DNA of 30,273 bases from NCBI GenBank assembly GCA_003049485.1, contig PYST01000421.1, forward strand, positions 1 through 30,273. The letters run 5' to 3'. Origin of the DNA: Ophioceras dolichostomum (taxonomy: Eukaryota > Ascomycota > Sordariomycetes > Magnaporthales > Ophioceraceae). Below are positions 11,511 to 20,976 of the stretch, one piece after another. Numbering within the stretch: the first letter of the stretch is position 1; each line of letters begins with the position of its first letter. Both the position numbers and the translations under genes were made by a program. The notes beneath the pieces were generated by a model that was not told where the DNA came from, did not search any database, and worked only from the letters and a program-made list of their open reading frames with translations.

Positions 11511-12260
11511 GATCAAGCACGCAAGTCACAAGAAGAAGAGTGAACGGTGGTAACACAACAATGTCGGGACCCCTAAGAGAGTCTATTAAAGAATGGCGGT
11601 CGAGGCCGCGCCCTCAGGATGGGGCTTGCGAAGCGAAAGCTATCTCGTAACTGGTACGAGGAAACGATACTCCGACGACCGCAACACCAACCAACCGATC
11701 ACCTATAGGCAATGCCGGAAAGAGCTGAAGGCGTAACCAAAATTGGGAGGGGAAGTGTGCGTGCCAATCAATCTGGCATCATAGGAAAGAACCCATCTCG
11801 AATCCTGCTGGACTTTCCACGTTGCTCAGCCCCGAAAGCTGGAAAGCAACTCAAGTCAACCTCCCCAAACGACAAGAGGAAGAAGAACGAAGAAAAACGA
11901 AATCCATATCTGTCTCTCCGCTCCGAAAATCTCTTGCTAGCTCCGTCACCGGCTATTGTAACACTCCGTTGTCGTCTGTTCCATCCGCCTTTCTCTTCTT
12001 CGCCCAGCATGAAAGTCATCATGAGATCAGACAATCAACCAACCACGACAAAAGATAATGACCAAATGGAACAAACTCCCATCATCCATCTCCACAAGCC
12101 CATACTGTATCCCGCCAAGGAGAGGGGCTCATGAGAGTCTGTCTACCATTCTGTGTGCTCCAGCCAGCCTGCATTATCGGCAGGCAAAGCTCTCAACCTA
12201 GGAGTGTAAAGCAAAACACAGAAAAAAACAGAAACGAGACGACACACCGAGAACGAACAC
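11511..12260. other. Intergenic stretch, no supported gene
   Basis: Lies between the hydrolase and the end of the flavoprotein gene. A 140-codon + strand ORF (11712-12134) is Lys/Ser-rich, has no motif and contains purine-rich simple sequence around 11870-11905. I do not regard it as a gene. Confidence 0.4.
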
Positions 12261-14969
12261 TCAGGCGCCATCCACATAGTAGTGCTCGAAAATCCCCCTC
12301 TCATTGAGCCACTTCTTCCTCCTCGCCGCCCTCACCGCCATCTTCTTCTTCTTCTCATCGCTGTCGGCGGTGGAGGAGGACGTGTCAGAGCCAGTGGCAG
12401 CGGCGGCGGCAGGACCGGCGTCCTTGTCCTTGCCCTTGCCCTTGTCCTTGCCCTCGTCCTGGTGGTCCTCGTACTCAATCTGATTCCACCACTGCAGCGG
12501 CTCCTGCTGCCTCCCGGGGCGGCGGATCCCGCCCATGAAGTACCGCGTCGGCTTGAGGTACGCTTTGACCCGCCTCGAAAGCTCCGATCCCCATCTACGC
12601 TTCGGATGCTCATGGGGGCACTTGTGCGGTATCATGAGGCCGTACCAGTCCGTCGGCCTATCGGCGCCGATCTCGATGGCCTTGATCTGGAGCGCGAGCA
12701 GGCCCGAGTAGTACCGGCACAGCTGCATGCTGCCCGCGAGCACGAAGAAGCCCGGCTGGCCCGTCTTGCACGCGATGCCCCGCAGCTCGCCGGGGCCGAA
12801 GGTGCCGAAGCCGAAGCCGCTGGGCGTGGTGGTCTTCGCCTGCCGGTCCGAGTCGTCGGTGAGGCCCCAGATGTCGCCGACCTTGTCCGCCACCTCCTCG
12901 CCGAACGTGGCCTTGATGGTCTCGTACAGGGTTTCGTGCCCCGTGGCGTAGACGATCTCGTGGGCCCTCGCCATCGTGCCGTCCGAGAAGAGGACTCCGC
13001 CGCCGACGACATCCGTGACCTCGACGCCCTGGCGGAACCGGATCTTGCCGGCGAGCACCAGGTCGCTGACGCCCGTGTCGGTCCAGTAGCCGCCGCCGTT
13101 CTGGAGGTACCGCATGACCGGGCCGGCCTTGTCGGGGCCCATGTCGGGATTGAAGCCGCCCTCCTGGAGGGAGGCGATGAGCTGCTCGTTCTCCTCGGCG
13201 TGCTCCCGCATGAAGTCCTGGTGGATGGTCTTCATGAGTGGGGTCGGCACGCCGTGGAAGAGCAAGTCGGCCTGCTCTGTGGGTGGCCCGCCCTCGTTGT
13301 AGTTGCGGTTCGTGCTGGCGTTGTTCCACCCCTTCATGGTGGCGAACGTCGTGCTGGTGCGCTGCACGACCGTGGTCTTCCAGTTGCGCTTGGCGTACTC
13401 GGCGGCGATCTCCATGGCCGCGTTTCCTGCCCCGATGATGACGGCGTTCGCGCCGGTCTCTTTCGAGACCGGCGCCTTCCAGTCGTCGCTGTGGCAGATC
13501 TGGGTCCCTCTGAAGCGACGCTCCCCGTCGACCAGTGGCTTGTGGGGCCTGCTGGCGAGCCCCGTGGCCTGGACGATGTACTTAGGGTAGAAAACCCGAC
13601 GTTCCGTGCGACCGTCGTCGTGAATGCGGGCGAGTTGAACGAACCACTTCCTGCCGTCGTCGATCTAGTTGGCGGCAGTGATCGTGGTCCGGCCCCAGAA
13701 GTTTATGTCCATGATGGTGGCATATGACTCGAGCCAATTTGCCAGCTGGTCCTTGGGGGTGTACATCGGCCAGTGGGGAGGGAACTCCAGGAACGGCATG
13801 TGTGCAAACCAGACGGCCTCGTTGAAAATGTGGTGGTCGTGTCGCGCTCGGGCGCTGTCCCCGACCCGGGCCTTCTCGTCAATCACGAGAGCGTAGACCT
13901 TGAGCTTGTCCAGTCGGGCTGCAAGCGCGAGACCCTCATGTCCCGCCCCTAAGTATGTAACCGAAGACATGTTATCAGCTGGTTGCCTGGACAGGCACAG
14001 ACAACGATAGGATACCCTATACTAGGACAGGATGCTAGGAGTTGTGGGAGACTCACCGACGATCAGCACGGTGGGCGTGGTTGTCTTCACACTCCGCCAG
14101 TGGGCACGCAGCTCTTCCTAAGTGGCTCTTCCCGCAAGCCTGTACTCGTGCCCAACTTGACGAAGGGGCCCTCGCCTCTGGGGATGTCCCTTCAACTCCA
14201 CGATCGTTGTGAACATCGTGACTATTTTCCACCCGACTTGCGTGTGGTGGGTGATCCGACAAACCCCGAGGCCAAGACCGCTGGGGGTCTGGAATCTGAA
14301 GAGAAAGCGCAGAAGCTTGACCTCACCGTTGACATCGAGGGCCTCGAACTCAGGGTCAATATACCCAGACTCATTGTCGAGGAGCCTAAGGTAGCTGAAG
14401 GGCATCTGGTGGCTAGGACAGAGCGCTCCGAGCTGCTGACGGACGCCGGCAGGTCCACGCATCGTGCGCAGGTCCCAGGACAGACTGAGATGATCACGCC
14501 ACAGACCGCCTGGCACAAACATCTGCGCCATGGTGTCCACGCTTCCCATGACCATACGACCTTGGATGTCGGAGAGGGTCTCCTTCGCTATATCGTGGGC
14601 AGAGAGCTTCATCTCCTCCTCCTTCGCTCCATCTGGCATCTTGGTGCCCTCGAGTTTAGGGGAGGCGGGACGCAAGTGTCGATTTACCAAAAGCGCCTTG
14701 GCGGCAGCCTCTGCCTGGCGCTGCTCCTCGGAGATCGAGCGGCGGCGGGCGGCTATGATCTTGCCGGGGTCAGGAGCAGGATAGGCTGAAGTGACGAAGT
14801 CCAGTCTCGGATCCGCATAGAGATTCGAAGGAGCGGCAGGCAACGGAAAATGAACGGCAAGTGCCTTCCTCGGCAGTATGGGCTGGGAAGTGTCCTCATC
14901 GGACCGGAAGTTGAGGAGTTCATGAAAATCATAGGGCTCGTTCGATTGGCTGGACATGGCTGCTGGCAT
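12261..14969 (-). pseudogene. FMO-like FAD/NADPH monooxygenase, two in-frame stops
   Basis: The minus-strand model has exon 1 at 14957-14057 (or from an ATG at 14969) and exon 2 at 13948-12261, joined across a 108-nt GTGAGT..TTAG intron. The sum is 2589 nt, 863 codons with no frameshift, but codons 280 (14120-14118) and 395 (13667-13665) are TAG. Domains in order: an unstructured N-terminus; an NTF2/SnoaL-like domain ending WKIVTMFTTIVELKGHP; an FAD-binding Rossmann motif VLIVGAGHEG made across the splice junction; PVW-like and FPPHWPMYTPKD blocks of the fungal FMO family; ATG (QATGLASRP); an FMO-type fingerprint FRGTQICHSDDW; the NADPH motif IIGAGNAAMEIA; a second ATGH; and CRYYSGLLALQIKA. 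A Lys/Asp/Ala/Ser-rich tail of about 100 residues extends beyond the usual end. The family oxidises nucleophilic or carbonyl groups. The stops may be real decay, sequencing errors, or, for the first, a 39-nt intron; see findings. Confidence 0.8.
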
Positions 14970-15049
14970 GGAGGACCTAGAAGAGTGCGTGGCGTAGAGG
15001 AGCGTTGGAGAATGGGATAGGTACAACGACTTTGGACATGTAGAAGGCG

Positions 15050-15560
15050 TCTAACAACATTGAAAGCGGAGTACGTAAAACGAAGTTAGAGACGCGGAAG
15101 ACGTCCAAGAACGTGAGGGCTGAAGAGTGCGTAGAACGACGTTAAAGACGGAGAGAACGTCAAACGAAGTAGGAAACGCGCAAAGAAGCCGAAGAACGCC
15201 AGAGGCAAAAAGAGCAAAGAACGACGTTGGAGACGGGGAAGACGTTGAAAAACGCCGAAGCGAAGTGCACGTAGGACGACTTGGCGCGAGGGGAGCGCGT
15301 CGAACAACGTTAGAAACGGTCGAGTCCGCAAAACGAAGTTAGAGACGGAAAGGAAGTCGAAGAACGTGAAAAGGTGAAAAGCACGTAGAACGACTTCTAG
15401 AGACAGAGAGAAGACGTCGAACAACGTTAGATATGAAGATCACGTAGAATCGACGTTAGGAGGACGGGCAAGACGTCGAAAAACGTTATAGGCAAAAGAG
15501 CACGTAGAACAACGTCAGGGATGGAATCGCTCGTCGAGGAATCGTTGTGAAGATGAAGAA
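15050..15560. repeat. Degenerate minisatellite, about 57-nt period, at least 8 units
   Basis: A recurring core resembling AGCACGTAGAACGACGTTAG occurs at about 15071, 15127, 15211, 15266, 15324, 15380, 15439 and 15499. Spacings are 55-60 nt except for one of about 85 nt (one and a half units). Each core is followed by GACGG-like and AAGACGTCGAA-like blocks, then AACGTT or AACGTG. Units are rich in short palindromes (ACGT, AACGTT, GACGTC). The period is close to 3 x 19, and on the minus strand it encodes a recurring hydrophobic motif (VVLRA..., FFDVLPV) in ORFs at 15424-15086 and 15570-15427. It lies directly upstream of the flavoprotein pseudogene. Confidence 0.85.
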
Positions 15561-17583
15561 TCACAGGCATCGAGGAGATTGTCGATCGAGATGGGCAGAG
15601 GTAGCTAGGTGGGCTAACGATGTTATGGGGAGAGAAAAAAGAGAGAAGAGAGGGAAGAAAAATCCGTCCGGACTTCTGAGGGGCGAGAAGTTGTTTTGTT
15701 GACGAGGCCGGATGGGTCGTGACTGGAAGGCGGGTGGCAGTCGGGTTGTTGAGATAGTGGGGATGGAAGGTGGCAGCTTGGCCGGAAGGGCAAGGAGGGA
15801 GAAGGAGCAATATTGCACCTGCCTGCCCGGAACAACGCCCCGGCCCCCTGATAGCGGGCAGATTAGAACAGGGGAGGCCATTCTCGAGGATTCAATCCAT
15901 TCATCTAGCCAAATCTCTCGATCTTGAAGCTTGGAGCGGTCCCATCTGAAATGTGCACACTAATGGGCCTTCGCGATGCAGCACTTTAGAGGCGAAGACT
16001 CGTCCAACGCCTGACAGCCTCACAGGTGGCCCCTTAGATACCTAGTACTAGCCGGGTGAAAAGATTCTCTCGTCGTGATCGTGGACCGCACCTGCCAGCG
16101 AGATCGGCTCCCATCCATGTTTCCGAGAACGGGATGTGATGACGGAGCCGGTAAGTCGATGCGTCAGTTACGGCCGGCTGGCGTGGGCGAGAGCTGGGGA
16201 GGAGCGGTTCTCGTCTTCCGAGAACAGCATGAACGGACCAGCTGCTCCGGACATCTCCAACATGTATCTCCTCAAAGCTTCTGTTGGACCTTCTAGAACA
16301 GGTCGTCAGACAGACAGACAGAAGAGGGGGGCATGCATGCTCTTGCTTGATCTCGCAACGGACGGCCACCTGCAGTCAGTAGAAAGAGCACGCCTGCCTG
16401 CCATCAAGCTTGCACGGACAGAAGGTGCCGATCCAGCGGATCCGGACAGCTGGGACACTGGCGGCAGCGGCGTCCAGAGGGACCGAGATGCGTGAGTGGG
16501 TTGTGCCTTGCTCATTGGCTAGACGATGTTTGGGGTCAGGCGGGATTCACTGGCTCTTGGCCCATCAAACTGGAGAGCTCCTGCAGGCAGGCCCCTCTCT
16601 CTGCTCTCGCCGGCAGGCAAGACTGCCACACAGACATCGTCTCCTTCTTTGGTGCTGGCTTTGACGATCTCGCTTGGCAAGTAGGATGGTATTGCGGGGA
16701 GTCGAGACCGTGACTCTGGCTGGCTGCTTGTGGTGTCACTTCGCTGGGGTCAGAGACGGGAACTTGGGTGCCTTTCTGGGGAGGGTCGTGGTGGGTTCAG
16801 GCAGCACAGGGCTATGCCAGCGCCCGAGAAGCCCCTGTAGGTGCCTGCTGGAATTTTGTTGCACTCACCTGACAGCCCCAGCAGCCAGGCTTCCACGCTG
16901 CTGTGACAGCCAGCCACCTGCTGCCACGTGCTAGCCATCTGCTTGTGGATTCTGGTGTTAGTGCCCATCCTCCCCGCCTTTCATCCTTCAACTTGAACGA
17001 AAATTCGACGCGCACCAAGCACCAACAAGCACGCTCTCCTGTCAACAACTCGAGAAGAGAATGGCAGATGCCAGCATGCCAGCCACCTTACTTCAGTACT
17101 CACCGAGTCCCGGCAGATTTCCATCCGTCAAGCCACGAGTGCGGCCCCGCATGAACAACCGCCGTTTGATGTTCCTGCCCGCAGCCACACCCGAAACTTC
17201 CATTTTTCTCTCTTGTCGCTTTTTTTCCCCGGCCTGGCGATCTGCACCATGGGTCGGTGCAGTCGATCAATTGTGGGGTCCCGGCACAAGAGAATTGACG
17301 AGTCACCGTACCTTCATCTTCCATCTTTTTGAGTCCCTTCCTCGTCTTTGTCGGGTCGCCTGGCGGGCAATGGCGTGCTTTATGCTTCCACTGTTGTACG
17401 TTTTCGGGTTGTTGTGTCGGGATGTCTTGTCGGGAACCGGCGATCTTTCTCGATGTGCGTTGTTGAAGATGCATTGTGGGGTCGGTGCCTCCGGCCAGCT
17501 GCACTGGCAGGCAATGACAGGCAGCTTGCGGGTTATGGTCGAGGAATCGATCGCTTGGCCCTCGAGGAAGAGAAGAAAAAGAG
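15561..17583. other. Intergenic stretch, no supported gene
   Basis: Two kilobases with no motif-bearing ORF. The longest + strand reading (from 17061) crosses into T-rich, intron-like sequence and looks accidental. Imperfect CAGACAGACAGA and CTGCCTGC-type simple repeats occur around 16310-16400. Confidence 0.4.
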
Positions 17584-18598
17584 GTAAGAAAACACGATCC
17601 CCATCCTCCCGTCTCGAACCCAGATTTATTTATCCGTCTTTGCTTTCTCTCCATTCCTTCCCGCTCCTTGCTCTTGTTGTAAAACGGAACGGCGTCTTGT
17701 TTTTCTTTTTTTGTTGCTATTGCGTTGTCGCTCTTCCACGGCTGTGCCGTAGGGTCCGTTTCGGTTTGTTTGGATTGTCTTTTTGTCTTCGCGTACTAAT
17801 GACCTTCCTTGGGTACGCGATAGATCAGTTGGTGGAGTAAACGAGACCAATAGGAAAAAGACGAACCTCGTCGGCGAGGGGCAAAAGGAACCAAGAGAAG
17901 GAGGACGAGGTCGTGTCGACGAAGCCTCCCAGCCTCGTCGCGTGCCACAACGGCGTCGCCAACCATACCGGCGGAATAGCTACCTTCTGTGAGTGATTCA
18001 TCCTCCTCCTTTCCCTCATTTTCTTCTTTTGCAGTGTCTTCCTTCCTCTACGGCTGTGCCGCAGGGCCTGTCTCGATTCCTTGGGTTGTGTTTTGTCACC
18101 GTCGGCTAATGACCTGGCTGTACGATCGGTTAGGCGGAATATCGAGAACGGGCACGAGGAGCCGGCGAGTGTCGTCGGCGAGGGTAGTCAGGGAAGAACA
18201 GAAGTGCTGCTGGTCGTGACATCGAAGCCTCCGGAAGCGAGCTCAGCTTGTGATATCACTCCCCACTCTTCGCCTTCTCACAACATTGCCACCAACTACA
18301 CTTGTGAAATTTTCTTCCACTTCCCGGTAAGGAACTTGTTTTTCTCTCCATCTCTCCCCGGTTGACACGCAGGGTTTGTTCTTCGTCCTTTCTCATTTTC
18401 GTCTCATCCTCGGTCACGAACTGACGCAGTTTAGGTTGGCGTAAAGACAGGGCAACGGTGACAGGGACAGCAGTCCAAGCCTCCCCGACGCCACAGGGAA
18501 GGGAACGACGGAGACGAAGGCTTCTCGTCGAACCACCCTATCACCGCGCTTACAACATCGTAAACCGCGCCAGCGGAAGAGTCCAAACCTAAGCAGCC
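17584..18598 (+). repeat. Diverged tandem intron/exon-like modules in a probable leader
   Basis: Three intron-like segments alternate with exon-like segments up to the ATG at 18599: 17584-17823 (GTAAGA..ATAG), 17989-18133 (GTGAGT..TTAG) and 18327-18434 (GTAAGG..TTAG). The first two share ACGGCTGTGCCG (about 17739 and 18050), a TTTTGTC block and CTAATGACC just before the acceptor. The exon parts following them share TCGTCGGCGAGGG and TCGAAGCCTCC (about 17920 and 18222). The third keeps an AACTGAC branch site, ACAGGG words and CAAGCCTCCCC at 18475. The period is about 250-310 nt. I read this as a spliced 5' leader of the rhodopsin-domain gene that grew by tandem duplication; splicing itself is inferred. 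Confidence 0.5.
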
Positions 18599-20161
18599 AT
18601 GGAGTACGTCCCCACGTCCGCGGATGACTTCCTGCCTGATCCAGTTGACGGAAGCGGCGGGTTCATGACCGTGTTCGACGATGATTCCTTCGAGTTCGAC
18701 AGGCTGGACATCGAAGACGCCGGCCCAGGGATCCGGGCTGGAATGTGGGTGCTGGTGTCGTTCTCGGCGTTGTTTCTTGCTGGACGCATTTACTGCAAGC
18801 GCGCAAGACAGTCACGGCTGTACTGGGACGACTGGGTGATGATCAATGCATGGGTGAGGATCTCCATCGCCTTACCTTCCCATTATTGCTCCTACCTCCC
18901 TCCTCTCCCGGCTGTCCACAGGTGTGCTCCAGTGCAACAGCATTTGCTGACTATCCAAATATCGCCATCATCGACAGCTCGCTCTCCTTGCCAACGTAAT
19001 CTTCACTCACGTCTCTATCGACCTTGGCTACGGCAAGCACAGCCACATGGTCGACCCGCTTCACCTCGACGAGCTCCTGATCACGGGTCTGTTGTCCGTG
19101 ACTTTCTCGCTGATCGGTCAAGCATGGAGCAAGACATCCTTCGCAATGACATTGCTACGCTTTACAACTGGCAAGATTCGGATGTTCATCCTCGTCAACA
19201 TCGTGCTGATGAACCTCCTCTTCGGCCTGGCCGCGCTGTTCTTCTGGGTCCAGTGCACCCCCATCGAGAAGACTTGGAATCTGTGGATGCCAGGGACATG
19301 CTGGGACCCTAGAGTCAATGTTGTTTTCAATATCATCGTTGGTGGTAAGTGTCAGCCTTCACCGCTTGCCCTCCTATCTCTATGATTGTTACCCCATTTG
19401 CCCCTCAGCAATTTTGTCTGGTACAGCCAAGGGCGGAATCGCTCGATCAGCCTGGCTGACTTGGACGACTATCCATCCTCAGGCTACTCCGGCATCATGG
19501 ATCTTGTCCTATCAGCTCTTCCCTGGAAGGTGGTCAAGGATCTCAATATGACTGCTCAGCAGAAGGTCGGTGTGGCGCTCGCCATGAACTTGGGTGTATT
19601 GTAAGTTGACCTTGCCCCTGCCGGTCGCTCCCTCAGCGATGTAGCCCGCAAACTTGTCGACACCTGTTTCGACGGACCCCAAAGCTAACAAGTGACCTAT
19701 TTTTGCTTGCCAGTGCTGCCACCGCCTCCTTCATCAAGTGCTCGTACCTCCCAACCCTGATGTACGGGGACTTCTCCTGTAAGACTTTCCTCGACAGTTT
19801 CCTCCGTCCACCCATGTACCAGAAAGAATCCCGGCTAACAAAAGCTGTTTGTCTCGTAGTCAACGGCGCTCACCTCGTAATCTGGGCTGCGGCCGAGATA
19901 GCCGTTACCATTATGGCAACATCAATCCCCGAGATGCGGCGTCTCCTTCAGAACAAGCGGGCCATGAATACCACGGCGAGCTCCTTCAACTCCTTCGAGA
20001 CAACTCTGCATCGACCACAGCGCCAGGACGAGGAGTGGGCTACCAATCCTGCCCCACGCCGGCTGAAGCTCGTGACAAAGCTGGAGCGGATCGAGAGCGT
20101 GGGATCGCTCGAGATGCTCGCTGATGACGAGACCGCACGCGTCAGCGAGAGGGGGAGGTGA
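18599..20161 (+). CDS. Rhodopsin-domain (SAT4/PTH11-like) seven-helix membrane protein
   Basis: Exons 18599-18853, 18978-19344, 19483-19600, 19714-19778 and 19860-20161 join to 1107 nt (368 aa) with matched phases. After an acidic N-terminal tail of about 45 residues come seven hydrophobic helices: WVLVSFSALFLAGRIYC; LALLANVIFTHVSIDLGYG; LLSVTFSLIGQAWSKTSFAMTLLRF; MFILVNIVLMNLLFGLAALFFWVQC; VVFNIIVGGYSGIMDLVLSALPW (spanning a splice junction); VALAMNLGVFAATASFIK; and HLVIWAAAEIAVTIMATSIP. The WDDW after helix 1, the CTP..W..GTCW loop after helix 4 and the W...AEI..TI..SIPE.R of helix 7 mark the fungal rhodopsin-domain superfamily, which includes PTH11-type receptors. No CFEM domain is present and the C-terminal tail is short and Ser/Arg-rich. 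It probably sits in the plasma membrane; ligand and role are unknown. Intron 4 (19779-19859) is 81 nt and stop-free in frame. Confidence 0.88.
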
Positions 20162-20268
20162 ATCACACCCGCGCCTAACTCCTGATCACTTTCCACTTGA
20201 TGCGGTCTTGTATCGTTCTGTTCGGGACGTTCTCCGCTAGGTCCGTAGAATCTGCTTGGGGATAGAGC

Positions 20269-20308
20269 CGTTCCACTCTACCCCCTTTCGTTCCACTCTA
20301 CCCCATTT
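20269..20308. repeat. 20-nt tandem duplication
   Basis: Two copies of a unit starting CGTTCCACTCTACCCC (20269-20288 and 20289-20308) differ at one base. It lies about 110 nt after the rhodopsin-domain stop codon, probably in or near the 3' UTR. Confidence 0.8.
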
Positions 20309-20390
20309 GGTCATCATCAGTCGCCGGGACATCCTGCTTTTGGGGATCTCCCCCTTGGATACCTTGCTTGATAGGGCCATATTCTTTTAC

Positions 20391-20438
20391 CTTTCCTATT
20401 CTACATCTTCCCTATTCTACACCTTCCCTATTCTACAC
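20391..20438. repeat. 16-nt tandem repeat, three copies
   Basis: The unit CTTCCCTATTCTACAC is repeated at 20391-20406 (two differences), 20407-20422 and 20423-20438. It is wholly pyrimidine-biased, as is the surrounding strand. Confidence 0.8.
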
Positions 20439-20888
20439 CCTTCCGTTGGGTAGGTTTCTGGATTCGGCCATCTCTTTACTTTCTTATTAACCATCTTCTG
20501 GTGCTGTTTTTTCTTTCTTGACCATCACTGCCACCTTTTCCGCCCTCTACCTCCTTCGAATTGACCCTGCCCTTCTGTTCACAGATCCGCTACCAATCTG
20601 CGGCCTTTGGCCTCTTCCACTTGTTGCCATTTTCCGTCTACCTCCATGCTATCTTCGCCCCTTTCTATTTCGCATGGTATCCCATTTCATACGTTTCTAG
20701 TTCCTTGAGGCTATATCCTGGAATCTGCGGTCGATCTCTTTCTCTATTATCAAGAGGGACATACTTGGACGCTCATCTGCCTCTATTTTACCTCTGCTAG
20801 ATCATTCATTTCTAGCTGTCTACCTAGTTTTTTCTTCCGTCCTCTCTAGATCTTGTTCTTCTTTCCTAGGCTCGCTTCTCATGGGGGG

Positions 20889-20976
20889 TATTTCGGTTCA
20901 TATTCCTTCACATATCCTCTTCCGATGCGTCATATTTCGGATCATATTCCTTCGCATATCCTCTTCCGATGCGTCA
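20889..20976. repeat. 44-nt tandem duplication
   Basis: Two copies, 20889-20932 and 20933-20976, each beginning TATTTCGG and ending TTCCGATGCGTCA, differ at two positions. The high identity points to a recent event. Confidence 0.85.

Noticed and set aside
12282..13727. 481-codon ORF on the + strand opposite the flavoprotein
   Set aside because: It is the antisense shadow of a GC-rich coding region: Leu/Arg/Val/Gly-rich with no motif, while the minus strand carries all FAD/NADPH signatures.
17061..17840. 259-codon + strand ORF with hydrophobic patches
   Set aside because: It runs through T-rich, intron-like sequence, has no domain, and overlaps the repeated module region whose splice signals explain it better.
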